64,000 nt of DNA, from contig NZ_QPMK01000016.1 of assembly GCF_003344785.1 (NCBI RefSeq), forward strand, positions 61,875 to 125,874. Direction: 5' to 3'. Shown one piece after another: positions 33,183-42,012 of the stretch. Under the pieces are notes generated by a model. The model was not told the DNA's origin. It saw only the letters and a program-made list of their open reading frames with translations, and did not search any database. Numbering within the stretch: the stretch's first letter is position 1; each line of letters starts with the position of its first letter. The position numbers were made by a program, and so were the translations under genes. The stretch comes from Thalassococcus profundi (GTDB lineage: Bacteria > Pseudomonadota > Alphaproteobacteria > Rhodobacterales > Rhodobacteraceae).

Positions 33183-34820
33183 TCAGACATCGGCCTCATC
33201 CTCCACCGTCGCCCGGCCGCCGGCTTCAGCGCCCATCAGCGCGAGGGCCATCACGTCGGCGAGGCCGGCGCTGTCGAGCGTCGGGTAGGCGCTGAGAAGG
33301 GTTGCGCGGAACTCCTCGAGCGATCCCGCCACCTCGAGCATTGCCTCGATCTGTCCCAGCATTTGGCCCATCTCGGGTGCGGCCTCCCGCGCGAGGCGAT
33401 CTTCGGCATCGGCAAGAACCGCAGAGCGGCCCGCTGAGGCGCTCAATCTCTGAAGTGGGGCGGTGACCCGCGAAAGACCGAGATGGGTATTCAATGGGTA
33501 TTCAACGGCGCTCTCCGGGGGCATTGCGCCGGAACCCGGCGCCGAAGGTGCGCCTGGCGCCGCGGTTTTGGCCAGCGGGGTGAGGATTTCCTCCCCTTTC
33601 TTGGGTTCGGGCAGGCCGAACTTGCGCATGACGGCGGGCTTCGACACCTGGAGGCCCCGGTCGATCAGCGGGCCGACTGCTTCGGCGAAGTGCTTGAGGT
33701 CTTCCTCCTCCGGCCGTTCGATCTTCAGCCGGGGATATTTCGCCTGCGGCCCGAACTCGAGATCGATCCAGGGCCGGATCAGGTCGCGGTTGAGGATCGC
33801 CGCCAGGGCCTTGCAGTCGGCGCGCTCGATCACCTCCTGGACCTCGCGGTGTTCCTTGCCGGATCCCAGCCCGCCGGTTTCCGCGTCGGTGGTCGCGGTC
33901 TGTCCCAGCACCGCCTTGGAGATCTGCTTGTCGAGCCAGTCCGACCGGCGCTCGTAGTGATCGGTCGACGAGCCGATGCTCTTGGCCTCGACGAATTCGA
34001 TCATCATGCTCTCGGGGATGATCGCAGCGCAGTCGCCGCCGATGTTGGCCACGGCCCGGAACAGCGTGTTGCGGTCCTTCTCGTCTGCGCCGGGGCCGTA
34101 TTTGCCCACCCGGATCGGCTGGCCGTAGGTCTGGGTGAAGATCGCCCAGTCGCGCTGGGTGTACGCCTTGAAGAGCCAGTTCCAGACCGCAAGGCGCGCG
34201 AGACCCGATCGCAGCGGCAGTCCGCTCTTCGCGCGCATCCGGGCGTAAATGAACTTGTACGCCGGATACGGCTCTTCCTGGCCGGTCTCGCTGATCATCA
34301 GGGGCGTGGTGAGGTCGTGATTGGCAAAGCGGAACCAGCGCGGATCGCGGTATTCCAGCCGCTCCGGCCGCCATTGACCTTCGGAGGTGTCCCAGATGAT
34401 CTCGGTATGGCTGAAGCCCTTGCCGACGGCATCCAGGATGTCGAAGAGCTCGTCGGCCAGTTCGTCCCGTGTCAGCCAGTCGCGGACCGTCTGGGCCATC
34501 CGCGTGTCGTGGCTGTCTTCGCTGGCGTCTTCGATGGTGATGTCGATCTGGCTGACCGATCGTTTGCGGGTGCCCAGGACACCGGCGTAGTGCGGGTCGC
34601 GCTCTTCGATGATCTCGGCCAGCTCGAGGTACCGGATCGGATCGCCCATGTCCGCCTCGCGCAGGATGCCAGCCAAGCGGCGCGGGTCCAGCCCGTCCGC
34701 CGGCGACCCGCTGATCGGCGAGCGCACGCCGCCGAAGGTCGGCGCCGCGATCTCCTGCGTGAGCTGCGCCTTGCGCACCGGCTGGCCGCGGGCATCGAGC
34801 AGTTGCGGTGTTCTGGCCAT
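33183..34820 (-). CDS. Mu gp29-like portal protein (DUF935)
   Basis: This 545-residue portal matches Mu gp29: PADGLDPRRLAGILREADMGD, GTRKRSVSQIDITIE, GFSHTEIIWD and TQTYGQPIRVGKYG are typical. It forms the DNA entry ring of the head. The ATG at 34820 overlaps the terminase stop as TGATG; the frame is open to 34862. The C-terminal 130 residues are Ala-rich and more variable. Confidence 0.93.
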   Translation of the reverse strand: MARTPQLLDARGQPVRKAQLTQEIAAPTFGGVRSPISGSPADGLDPRRLAGILREADMGDPIRYLELAEIIEERDPHYAGVLGTRKRSVSQIDITIEDASEDSHDTRMAQTVRDWLTRDELADELFDILDAVGKGFSHTEIIWDTSEGQWRPERLEYRDPRWFRFANHDLTTPLMISETGQEEPYPAYKFIYARMRAKSGLPLRSGLARLAVWNWLFKAYTQRDWAIFTQTYGQPIRVGKYGPGADEKDRNTLFRAVANIGGDCAAIIPESMMIEFVEAKSIGSSTDHYERRSDWLDKQISKAVLGQTATTDAETGGLGSGKEHREVQEVIERADCKALAAILNRDLIRPWIDLEFGPQAKYPRLKIERPEEEDLKHFAEAVGPLIDRGLQVSKPAVMRKFGLPEPKKGEEILTPLAKTAAPGAPSAPGSGAMPPESAVEYPLNTHLGLSRVTAPLQRLSASAGRSAVLADAEDRLAREAAPEMGQMLGQIEAMLEVAGSLEEFRATLLSAYPTLDSAGLADVMALALMGAEAGGRATVEDEADV

Positions 34821-36238
34821 CACAAGCCTCCTCTCATTCCGGCACCCAGCGGCGCGCGCCACCAGTCCCGGTTGATGCCGTCGTCTTCGTCGGGCTCATC
34901 GCGGAACCCGCCGTCCTGCCGCGGCGGCGTGACGCCGCGATACTCGTATTCGACCGGGGCGGCCTGGGCGGCGGCGACGGCCAGCGCCAGCGCCCAGAAC
35001 CGGTCGGCGTGGCCATCGGTCTCGCCATCGGCCACGAGGCGACGGATGCCGGTGGGTCCGACGCGGGACCGGATCGCATGCAGATCGGCACGCAGAACCG
35101 GGTCGCCGGCGGGGATCGCCACGGTGCGGTCCTGCATCGCTTCCTTGAGGACGGTGGCCAGCTCGAGCTTGCGCGTGCTGGTGAAGAGCACCCCGTCGAC
35201 ACGACTGGATCCGTATCGGCGGATCGCATCCTCCACCGGCTTTTCGCCCATGCCGGTCTGGTCGATCGCCACGCGCAGTACGTTGTATCGATCGAAAACC
35301 TCGTCCAGAAGCCGATCCTGTTCGGCGAAGGCGATGCGCTTTTCGGCGATCACCTCGCGGGTGATCAGCTGGGCGCCGGTATCCTCGACCACCCAGATCA
35401 CGAAGAGGTCGTTGCGCGCGGCGATGTCCACCCCGACGTAGACGCCCTTGCCGCCGTAATGCTCGGGGTATCCGGCGATCGGCTTCTCTACGCTGGCGAT
35501 CAGATCGTAATCCAGCCAGCTGCTGGCGGCGTCGAGCCATTGCAGCTCGAACTCCTGCGCCCAGGCATCCTCGTCCGCCATGCCGGAGCGCAGCTCGTCG
35601 ATATCGACGTTCAAACCCTGTTCAACGGCCTGGTAAATGTCGACGTGATGGCGGGACCAGCCGTTGTCGTCGGCGGTCATCAGCTCGTAGAACTTGTTGC
35701 CCTTGCCGTTCGGGGTCGAGATCACGCGGATCTTGTGCCCGCCCCGCGCCGCGACCGGAAAGGCAGATCCCCAGATCCGGCGGCTGTCGCGATGGAAGGC
35801 GAATTCGTCCAGCAGCAGGTTGCCGCCGAAACCGCGCGCGGCATCGGGTGAAGCGCTGAGCGCGGTGATCCGCGATCCGCCCGGAAACCGGACCTCGTGC
35901 GTCTTGTAGGTGGCGTCCAGCTCGGGGCTGTAGAACTCGCCCTCGTCGAATTCCGGCGCGGCCCCTCGCGCGATCTGGTTGTAGGCGGCCCAGAAGCCCC
36001 GGACGATGGGCTTGAGCGCATCCTCCATCGCTTCCTTTGCCGTCGCCTCCGACCGCGACAGGATGGTCCAGCGCGCCTTGCGCCCGGCGATCTCTGCCTG
36101 AAAGCAGTCGTCGGCGATCTCGCCGCAGGCGCCGAAGGTCTTGCCGCCGCGCCGGGTGAACATCCCGATCTTGAAGCGCGCCTGGTCCTGCAGCCAGCGC
36201 TTCTGGTAGGGCAGGAAGGTGATGACGGGATCGGTCAT
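34820..36238 (-). CDS. Terminase large subunit (Mu gp28-like)
   Basis: This 472-residue packaging motor has an N-terminal ATPase (FTRRGGKT near residue 30 as Walker A; NLLLDEFAFH as Walker B) and a C-terminal RNase H-like nuclease (GVYVGVDIAARND and VDGVLFTS). It cuts host-phage junction DNA during headful packaging in Mu-like phages. It overlaps the small gene upstream by 4 bases. Confidence 0.93.
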   Translation of the reverse strand: MTDPVITFLPYQKRWLQDQARFKIGMFTRRGGKTFGACGEIADDCFQAEIAGRKARWTILSRSEATAKEAMEDALKPIVRGFWAAYNQIARGAAPEFDEGEFYSPELDATYKTHEVRFPGGSRITALSASPDAARGFGGNLLLDEFAFHRDSRRIWGSAFPVAARGGHKIRVISTPNGKGNKFYELMTADDNGWSRHHVDIYQAVEQGLNVDIDELRSGMADEDAWAQEFELQWLDAASSWLDYDLIASVEKPIAGYPEHYGGKGVYVGVDIAARNDLFVIWVVEDTGAQLITREVIAEKRIAFAEQDRLLDEVFDRYNVLRVAIDQTGMGEKPVEDAIRRYGSSRVDGVLFTSTRKLELATVLKEAMQDRTVAIPAGDPVLRADLHAIRSRVGPTGIRRLVADGETDGHADRFWALALAVAAAQAAPVEYEYRGVTPPRQDGGFRDEPDEDDGINRDWWRAPLGAGMRGGL

Positions 36239-36519
36239 CTCCGGTCCGCCTGGCGACGCAGCTCTTCCAGAGCGAGCCGGGCGCGTGTGAGGTTCTGGTC
36301 AATGTGGTGGCTGCGGCAGAAAGTATGGTTTTCGAGATTGAGCAGCCGGCGATGCAGACCGCCCCAGGTGCGCCCGTCAACGCGCTCTCCGGCGAGATGC
36401 GCTCTGATCTGCCGCGCGGCGTCACTGCAAGCGACAGCCACGCCAAGACGCCGGTCGCGGCCATGCCAGTAAGCGGCTTGCGCTGCCATGTCGTTCGCGA
36501 TCTGGGCCGGGGTCGCCAT
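36235..36519 (-). CDS. Small phage protein before the large terminase
   Basis: This 94-residue helical, Arg-rich protein (MATPAQIANDMAAQAAYWHG, GLHRRLLNLENHTFCRSHH) starts at 36519 by TGATG overlap with the preceding gene and overlaps the terminase start. No family recognised. Tight coupling suggests a packaging-related role. Confidence 0.6.
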   Translation of the reverse strand: MATPAQIANDMAAQAAYWHGRDRRLGVAVACSDAARQIRAHLAGERVDGRTWGGLHRRLLNLENHTFCRSHHIDQNLTRARLALEELRRQADRR

Positions 36520-36812
36520 CAGCAGCTCTCCCAGTATCCGCCGCGCAGCCAGCCATGCCAGTGGCCCTCGATGTTGACCGAAGGTGTCAGCGTGGCGCTG
36601 TCGGACTTTCCGTCCCAGCACCAGGACGAGACGATGGCGGCCGGCTTGAACCCGTTGCCGACGAGGATCCGCTGCTGCAGCCCGCAGCCGCACGGGCAGA
36701 AGAACCACAGGTGTCCTTCGCCCTGGTCGCCCGGCGCGGTGAAGTGAACCGATCCCGCCATGCGCTTTTCGCGGAAGTCGCGGATGTCGCTGAAATGTAC
36801 GGCCCGGATCAT
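36519..36812 (-). CDS. DUF6527-like small cysteine-rich protein
   Basis: This 97-residue protein has the CPCGCG cluster (WFFCPCGCGLQQ) and HWHGWLRGGYW ending seen in DUF6527 phage proteins, suggesting a metal-binding fold. It is coupled by an ATGA overlap to the gene at 36809-37018. Its function is not known. Confidence 0.65.
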   Translation of the reverse strand: MIRAVHFSDIRDFREKRMAGSVHFTAPGDQGEGHLWFFCPCGCGLQQRILVGNGFKPAAIVSSWCWDGKSDSATLTPSVNIEGHWHGWLRGGYWESC

Positions 36813-37018
36813 CTTGCGTCCTCCGAAAGGTGGATCAGGTAAGGTTCGCCGCGCCACCAGCTGAGATGCGCGACATCGCCAAGGTGCGTGACCAGGACCT
36901 CGCGCCGGCCGAAGAGCCAGGCGAGTGCCGCCTTCCAACGCGGGCCTTTGCGCCAGCGCCAGTCGCCGACCAGCAGGATCGCGTCTTCGACGACGCCAGG
37001 GCGGCGGTTCATGATCAT
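36809..37018 (-). CDS. Small hypothetical phage protein
   Basis: This 69-residue Trp- and Arg-rich protein (LLVGDWRWRKGPRWKAALAW) overlaps both its neighbours by 4 bases. It has no signal peptide or recognised motif. It is kept because it fills the coupling chain between DUF3486 and the DUF6527-like gene. Confidence 0.55.
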   Translation of the reverse strand: MIMNRRPGVVEDAILLVGDWRWRKGPRWKAALAWLFGRREVLVTHLGDVAHLSWWRGEPYLIHLSEDAR

Positions 37019-37578
37019 GATCCGAACCCCATGACTTCGCGGGCGGCCTGCGCGGCGGCGGCGTCGATCGCGCCGCTGGCGACGCCGTCGTCGAGGCGGT
37101 CGAGCGCTTCGGCTTTCGCCGCCTCCTGCGCTTGCCGCGTGATCCGCGCACGTTCATCCGCCAGCAGTTTCTCCCGCATGCCGGAGCTCGACATGAGATC
37201 CTTGAGCATCCGACCGAGTGACATGAGGTCCTTGGGTTCGAGGTGCCCGTCTTCCTCGCGCACGGCATGGATCATGTGGACGGCGCTGGTGGCGATCATC
37301 TGCATCAGCACCTTGTGCAGCTCGCCTTCGGCTTCGATGTCCATGTCGGACAGCAGCGTCTCGGCGATGCTGAAGGCCTCGCGCTGATCCTTCAGGGCTT
37401 TCGAGAACTTGCCGACGGCCGTCTTGCCGACGGTCAGCTCCAGCCCCTGTTCCTGGAGCCGGAAATTCAGCGCCTCGGTGACGTCGACGATATCGGCGAA
37501 GCCGCGCGCCGCCAGTTCCTCGCGCAGCCAGTCGCGCAGTTCCGGCGGGATCAGGTCGAGCTTGGCAGGGGCCGGCAT
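37015..37578 (-). CDS. Mu gp27-like DUF3486 protein (probable small terminase)
   Basis: This 187-residue protein matches DUF3486: it starts PAKLDLIPPELRDWLREEL, with a helix-turn-helix-like region (VTEALNFRLQEQGLELTVGKTAV) and a long helical C terminus. Position just before the large terminase genes supports a DNA-recognising small terminase role. Confidence 0.85.
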   Translation of the reverse strand: MPAPAKLDLIPPELRDWLREELAARGFADIVDVTEALNFRLQEQGLELTVGKTAVGKFSKALKDQREAFSIAETLLSDMDIEAEGELHKVLMQMIATSAVHMIHAVREEDGHLEPKDLMSLGRMLKDLMSSSGMREKLLADERARITRQAQEAAKAEALDRLDDGVASGAIDAAAAQAAREVMGFGS

Positions 37579-37581
37579 CGC

Positions 37582-37878
37582 TCAGTTGCCCGGACGGGGG
37601 CGCTGGACGCCGGGATAGGTCACGATGCCCTGGGCAACCTCGACCCCGCGAACGGTTGCCGTGGCGATGACGAACCCGTGGTGGTCCTCGGCATTGAGCA
37701 GCCCTTGCTCCTCAAGCCAGCGGATCTCGCCCACGACCTGGTCGCGGGTGTAGCCGATGCCGAACCGGCGCAGCAGGTCGGTCATCATCGACACGTTGGA
37801 GGTGTAGCTCGGCGCATCCGCCAGCATGCGCAGGATGGCGATGCGGGCGTGTTCGCGCAGCTCTTCGGCGTAGCTCAC
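37582..37878 (-). CDS. Mu gp26-like winged-helix protein (VpaChn25_0724 type)
   Basis: This 98-residue protein reads ELREHARIAILRMLADAPSYTSNVSMM and EIRWLEEQGLL, then ends GIVTYPGVQRPRP, which matches the VpaChn25_0724/Mu gp26 family. It looks like a winged helix-turn-helix. Its role in Mu-like phages is not settled; it always sits between the gp25-like and gp27-like genes, as here. Confidence 0.8.
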   Translation of the reverse strand: MSYAEELREHARIAILRMLADAPSYTSNVSMMTDLLRRFGIGYTRDQVVGEIRWLEEQGLLNAEDHHGFVIATATVRGVEVAQGIVTYPGVQRPRPGN

Positions 37879-37881
37879 GGG

Positions 37882-38223
37882 TCAGTTCCCTTTCAGCAGG
37901 TGATCCTCATGCCGGGACACGATCTGCTCGAGCCGGGACATGATCTTGGTGTTGCCTTCCATCACGGCCTCCATGCGGGACATGGTCCCGCCGAGCCGTT
38001 CGATGTTGATCTGGATCGAGTGGATGTCCTCGCGCGATGGCAGCCCGCCGACCGAATGTTCCAGCTTCGAGATCCGCTGGTCCATGCGGTCCATCCGGTC
38101 CGAGCCTTCCTTGAACCGGCGATCGTAATCCTTCCGGCGCGTGGCGACGAAGGTGTAGACCATTGCCGCGATCGGCAGGACCTGAAGGAAAAGAAGCCAA
38201 GCTTGGGCAATCGTGAAGGTCAT
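37882..38223 (-). CDS. Mu gp25-like DUF2730 membrane-anchored coiled-coil protein
   Basis: This 113-residue protein has one N-terminal membrane segment (AWLLFLQVLPIAAMVYTFVA) followed by a heptad-rich helix (SDRMDRMDQRISKLEHSVG). This is the DUF2730 layout found after the lysis genes in Mu-like phages. The start at 38223 overlaps the stop of the preceding exported protein gene. Confidence 0.8.
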   Translation of the reverse strand: MTFTIAQAWLLFLQVLPIAAMVYTFVATRRKDYDRRFKEGSDRMDRMDQRISKLEHSVGGLPSREDIHSIQINIERLGGTMSRMEAVMEGNTKIMSRLEQIVSRHEDHLLKGN

Positions 38224-38519
38224 GCAGGTTCCTCGAAGGCGTCGTGAGAAGGTGCAAACGTCCCGAACGCCTGGCCGCTGCCGACAAGGCAGGAGAGGCC
38301 GTTTGGCAGTGAAACGATGATGGTCCAGGTGCCGCCCTCGGATGCCCAGAGCTCCATGAGGTTGCCTTGTGCGTCGAGGCCCATCGCCTGGACGCGCTCC
38401 TGGTATTTTTCGGACAGGCGGCCGGCGACGTGGTCGCGCGGGGCGCAGGTCGACGGCACCTGGGCCATCAGTGGCGCCGCCATGAGCACCAAGAAAAGCA
38501 TGGCCACTAACCGGATCAT
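38220..38519 (-). CDS. Small exported protein in the lysis cassette
   Basis: This 99-residue protein has a signal peptide (residues 1-19, ending LMAQ) and two cysteines (C25, C77) that could pair in the periplasm. It lies between the holin and the DUF2730 gene. By position it could take part in the last steps of lysis, but there is no lipobox or spanin-like coiled coil. Function unknown. Confidence 0.6.
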   Translation of the reverse strand: MIRLVAMLFLVLMAAPLMAQVPSTCAPRDHVAGRLSEKYQERVQAMGLDAQGNLMELWASEGGTWTIIVSLPNGLSCLVGSGQAFGTFAPSHDAFEEPA

Positions 38520-39040
38520 GCGGCACCGCCTTTCCGGCTGAAGAACTTGCTGGCCACGTCCTTGACGGTGTGCCCGCCCATGTAGAGCGCCATGTAGAGG
38601 CCGGTGAGCTGCAGCAGGACAGACAGGTCCGGCGGTGGCAGCGCGATTTTCCAGATCGCGTTGGCGACGTGCAGGATCACGAAGGTCCAGAGCCAGAGGA
38701 ACCCAACCAGGTACATGCCCAAGGGGCGCCAGGCCCGCATCCAGTTGGGATCACCCCGCTCGGACATCAGCTGGTCACGCTGATACTCGAGGGCCTGGGC
38801 ATAGAGCGCCAGCCGTTCGGGCAGGTTCTCCTCGGTCTGGCGAATGGCTTCCTGGACCACGTCCGGCTGCGTCCGCGCCGCGTCGTCCAGGTCCCGAACG
38901 GGAATGCCCGCGCGTTCCGCGATGGCCGACAACACGTCGGTCACGATCTCGGCGCTCTCCGAGCCGATCTGCCGCGTCAGCACCTTTCGGACCAGCGGCG
39001 CGCCGATCTCGGCGGCAAGGGCGATCAGGGCTGAGCTCAT
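38516..39040 (-). CDS. Holin of the GTA 3TM type
   Basis: This 174-residue protein has a helical cytoplasmic N terminus and a membrane C-terminal half with the segment NWMRAWRPLGMYLVGFLWLW typical of the holins used for gene-transfer-agent release (GTA_holin_3TM). It lies directly downstream of the endolysin gene, so it should make the hole that starts lysis. The overlap with the exported small protein supports a lysis cassette. Confidence 0.8.
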   Translation of the reverse strand: MSSALIALAAEIGAPLVRKVLTRQIGSESAEIVTDVLSAIAERAGIPVRDLDDAARTQPDVVQEAIRQTEENLPERLALYAQALEYQRDQLMSERGDPNWMRAWRPLGMYLVGFLWLWTFVILHVANAIWKIALPPPDLSVLLQLTGLYMALYMGGHTVKDVASKFFSRKGGAA

Positions 39041-39041
39041 G

Positions 39042-39947
39042 TCAGAACCTCCTCAGGAAACGGGCGGTGGCAGGGGCGGCGGTCTGGATCTTGGCGGCGA
39101 CGGCATCGCGGTACTGCCAGGCGCGATACCCGACCCAGACCACGGCCAGACCGAGGCCGGCCCAGATCAGCCAGTCGGGCAGGGCGGCGATGTTGAAAGC
39201 TTCGGCCCCGGCCGTGCCGGCAGCGGCGGTGCCGCCGACGGCGCCGTCCTGGCCCGCCTTCGCCCGCGCATCGAGCATACGTTGAAGGGTGCTGAGCGTG
39301 GCCCGGCCGATCAGCCCGTCGATGGTCAGATCGTGATCGCGCTGGAACTGCATCACCGCGGCCTTGCGGATGCCGCCGGGATCCTCGCCAACCTTGTAGC
39401 CGAGCTTGGCAAAGCCGACGCGCATGGCCTGGATCTCGGCGGGCGTCACCGAAACCACGAACCGCGCGCGCTCGGAGGTCGGGCTCTGGCCGGCCACGCC
39501 GGCGCCGTAATCGCCCAGGCGGATAAGGTTGAACTCTTCCTGCCTGCGGCGCACGAGACCGGGCAACACGCGCCCGCCGCCTTTTTTCCAGAGCTTGATG
39601 CGCCGCTCGACTTCGCTCCAGTTGCGCTCGGCCCAGGCGCGGACCCAGCTGGCCTTGGCGATGGCGCCAGTGTTGAAATGAAAGCTGACCGCGCCGTCGA
39701 ATTCGTGTTGGTTCGCGCCGGGCATCGTTCGAGCGACGGCGGGCTCGTAGTTCCGGCCCAGGGCGAGACCCAGCAGGCGGCCGGCTTCGGCCTTGGTGAT
39801 CTTCATCTGCGATCGCGGCGTCACCACGCCCGAGGCGGCGGTCAGCCCGGCGCCGATGGTCCAGATCCCCACCGGATCGCGATACGCTTTCAGGACGACG
39901 CCTTCGTGGCGTTCCAGAAAGGCGATGCCCTTGTCGGATGTTCTCAT
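39042..39947 (-). CDS. Endolysin: GH24 muramidase with peptidoglycan-binding domain and C-terminal membrane segment
   Basis: This 301-residue lysozyme has the T4/lambda-R-type triad E15 (RHEG), D24 (YRD) and T30 (GIWTIGAG), then a peptidoglycan-binding domain (about 165-230, ending DGLIGRATLSTLQRML) and one membrane segment near the C terminus (LPDWLIWAGLGLAVVWVGYR). There is no N-terminal signal. The start at 39947 is preferred over 40124 because it begins directly before the lysozyme fold. Confidence 0.88.
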   Translation of the reverse strand: MRTSDKGIAFLERHEGVVLKAYRDPVGIWTIGAGLTAASGVVTPRSQMKITKAEAGRLLGLALGRNYEPAVARTMPGANQHEFDGAVSFHFNTGAIAKASWVRAWAERNWSEVERRIKLWKKGGGRVLPGLVRRRQEEFNLIRLGDYGAGVAGQSPTSERARFVVSVTPAEIQAMRVGFAKLGYKVGEDPGGIRKAAVMQFQRDHDLTIDGLIGRATLSTLQRMLDARAKAGQDGAVGGTAAAGTAGAEAFNIAALPDWLIWAGLGLAVVWVGYRAWQYRDAVAAKIQTAAPATARFLRRF

Positions 39948-40039
39948 GCTGCCCCCGGAGGTTGTCGCGCGCCGATTGCGGCGCCAGTCCGGTGCAGAAT
40001 GCCGAAAGCGCTGCGCGCCGGGCATTGTCAACAAGTTGA

Positions 40040-40432
40040 TCAGAAGAGCTTGAGCTGTCGGGTGTCTTTGGGGGCGCCAACTGCGCCGGACGATCCGTCG
40101 GACGGTTCGCGCAGGTATTTCCACACCGCCGAGCTGCTGACGTGCAGAGTGCGCGCAATTCGGTTCTTCGACAAGCCCTCAACGCGGACCAGCACATGCG
40201 CCAGCCAGCGCCGGGCGGTCGGCACCCGGATCGTCTCGCCGGGACGCAGGGCGCAGAGCGCCTCGAGCCGCTTGCGGCCAAGCAGAGCTTCGACTTCGCT
40301 GCGCCCGGCTGGATCGCTGGCGAGGTACAGGCGCGCGCCACCGAACTCGAGCAGGAATTTCACGGTAAGCTCAGGCCCCAGCGCGTCGATGAAGACCTGG
40401 ACATGGGCCGGGGCGCGGGGATAATCAGCCAT
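40040..40432 (-). CDS. Mor-position HTH regulator of late transcription
   Basis: This 130-residue protein ends in a clear helix-turn-helix, GLSKNRIARTLHVSSSAVWKYL. It lies after GemA and before the lysis genes, exactly where Mu places Mor and C, the activators of middle and late genes. Sequence similarity to Mor itself is weak, so the call rests on size, the HTH and location. It would activate the leftward lysis, head and tail genes. Confidence 0.65.
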   Translation of the reverse strand: MADYPRAPAHVQVFIDALGPELTVKFLLEFGGARLYLASDPAGRSEVEALLGRKRLEALCALRPGETIRVPTARRWLAHVLVRVEGLSKNRIARTLHVSSSAVWKYLREPSDGSSGAVGAPKDTRQLKLF

Positions 40433-40688
40433 CGTCGATCTCGCGGCGGCGCTTGTAGGAGCCGATGTGTTGGGGTGCCTGATTGGCCAGCTTCACGGTA
40501 ATGACCCGGCCCGAGCGGCTGAGCTCGTAGATGAAGCCGCCCGACACGACGGCGCTGGCGCCGTGTTCCAGGCCGAGCGCCACCGTGCGGCCGATCTCCG
40601 ATCGCACGGCCTCAATATCCTCGCCGCGCACCCGTTCGAGGAACCGCAGGACGGCATGATCGGTCACGGGGTGCAGCGGCTTTTTCAT
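40425..40688 (-). CDS. Small hypothetical early phage protein
   Basis: This 87-residue protein (HPVTDHAVLRFLERVRGEDIEAVR, then VITVKLANQAPQHIGSYKRRRE) overlaps the GemA stop as ATGA and the Mor-like start by 8 bases. The H-A-V-x-R-F-x-E-R pattern recalls small toxin-like or nuclease-like folds, but no function can be given. Confidence 0.55.
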   Translation of the reverse strand: MKKPLHPVTDHAVLRFLERVRGEDIEAVRSEIGRTVALGLEHGASAVVSGGFIYELSRSGRVITVKLANQAPQHIGSYKRRREIDDG

Positions 40689-41137
40689 CGGGCATGCTCC
40701 GACCAGTCGAAGTCGATCTCGGCCCGGTCGCCCCAGGCGCGCAGTGCTTGGATCACCGCGTCGATCTGGGTCCAGTCGCGCATCATGTCGACGTCGGCCG
40801 GGACGGATCCCCAGCTGCGTTCGAACCGGCTGCGGATGAAAGCGTTGAGGCCGCGGCGGCTCGGGTCGCGCAGTGCGCCCGCATCGCCCAGCTTTCGCCA
40901 GAGGACGTGGATCATCCGAAGATCGGCCCGCGGCGCGCGCTTGTGCCGGGTCTTGCCGGGCCGAACCTTGAAGCCCTTGGCCTTCAACGCCTCGAGGACC
41001 GCCTTCAGCTGATCCTCGGTCATGTTCGCCATGCTTTCCTGGCCGGTGGTGACCAGCTGCAGATCGCGCCGGGCATCGCTGTCGATGCCCAATTCGCGGC
41101 ACCCGACGTGGATCAGCTTCTGGATCTCGCGGGTCAT
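40685..41137 (-). CDS. gemA: GemA-like protein (Mu gp16 family)
   Basis: This 150-residue protein has the gp16/GemA layout: IQKLIHVGCRELGIDSDARRDL, then LMTEDQ-type and KAVLEALKAKGFK, and a C terminus with RMIHVLWRKLGDAGAL. In Mu, GemA (gp16) modulates host gene expression and DNA topology. It sits between DUF3164 and the small early gene. Confidence 0.85.
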   Translation of the reverse strand: MTREIQKLIHVGCRELGIDSDARRDLQLVTTGQESMANMTEDQLKAVLEALKAKGFKVRPGKTRHKRAPRADLRMIHVLWRKLGDAGALRDPSRRGLNAFIRSRFERSWGSVPADVDMMRDWTQIDAVIQALRAWGDRAEIDFDWSEHAR

Positions 41138-41140
41138 TGC

Positions 41141-41782
41141 CTATGCCTTCGCGAGGTCGATGGTGATCGCTTGCCAGGGCGCATCGAAGGTGTCGCGGCG
41201 GTGGCAGCGCACATAGACCTTCGAGCCGATCACCCGCATGGCATCGCGGATCGCCTGCATCGCCTTCACCCAGCGCGGATCGTCAATGTCGAGACGCAGC
41301 AGCATGAAGATCTCGGCGCGGTTGATCTGGCCGGCCTTGTCGGTGTTGAAGGCGCGGGTGACGATCGTGCGGATCTCGGCGCGCGCGTCCGACGCCCATT
41401 CGGTCAGGCACTCATCGACCAGGTCCTTGGCGATCTGCAGCTCCGGGCCGAAGTCGATATGATCGGCGACCTGGACGGTAACCTTGAGCAGCCCGTCCAC
41501 GCTCATGAGGGTCTTGTTCCCCTTCTTGCCGCCGATGGTCGCATCGTACTCCTGCGCCAGCAGCGCCTCGAAACTGCCGATGTCGTCGAAGGTGTGGTCC
41601 TTGAACCGGGACACCTGCGCCGAAAGGTCAACAGCATGGCCGATGATCTTGCGCACCGTCTCGTCTTCGAGCAGGTGCTGCGGCTTGACCAGGTCGACGG
41701 GCTGCCAGCCGCCCTTGCCGTCGCCGATATATTCCTGGCCGTCGATGACCTTGCGGCCATCCGTCGGGGTCATGTCAGTCAT
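41141..41782 (-). CDS. DUF3164 early phage protein
   Basis: This 213-residue protein matches DUF3164, a regular early gene of Mu-like phages: DGQEYIGDGKGGWQPVDLVKP near the start, then SAQVSRFKDHTFDDI and a C terminus with RWVKAMQAIRDAMRVIGSK. Its function is unknown. The ATG at 41782 overlaps the preceding stop; the frame is open to 41962. Confidence 0.85.
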   Translation of the reverse strand: MTDMTPTDGRKVIDGQEYIGDGKGGWQPVDLVKPQHLLEDETVRKIIGHAVDLSAQVSRFKDHTFDDIGSFEALLAQEYDATIGGKKGNKTLMSVDGLLKVTVQVADHIDFGPELQIAKDLVDECLTEWASDARAEIRTIVTRAFNTDKAGQINRAEIFMLLRLDIDDPRWVKAMQAIRDAMRVIGSKVYVRCHRRDTFDAPWQAITIDLAKA

Positions 41783-42012
41783 GACGTGATTTCCTTCTGC
41801 TCGGTGGTGTTGAGCCGGTCCACGGCCTCGGCCGTGTGGCGGCAAAGATGCCCGGCGCCGGTCAGATCGATCAGCAGCGCCATGGCGGTGATTTCGTCGT
41901 GGGTGACCATTTCGACCCCGCGCGGGCCGCGGGTGTCGATCTTGACGATCGCCCGCCCGCAATGGGCGAGGATCTCCGTCTCGGTCATGGGATTGGCGTG
42001 TTTCCTAGTCAT
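41779..42012 (-). CDS. Small hypothetical early phage protein
   Basis: This 77-residue protein (TETEILAHCGRAIVKIDTRG, HDEITAMALLIDLTGAGH) overlaps the genes before and after it. No motif is recognised. The tight chain of overlaps supports expression. Confidence 0.55.
   Translation of the reverse strand: MTRKHANPMTETEILAHCGRAIVKIDTRGPRGVEMVTHDEITAMALLIDLTGAGHLCRHTAEAVDRLNTTEQKEITS

Noticed and set aside
32748..33190. Leftward ORFs of about 72 and 75 codons between portal and gpF genes
   Set aside because: They overlap neatly with their neighbours but are Ser-rich with weak coding character, while the opposite strand gives a better protein. Kept only as an alternative.
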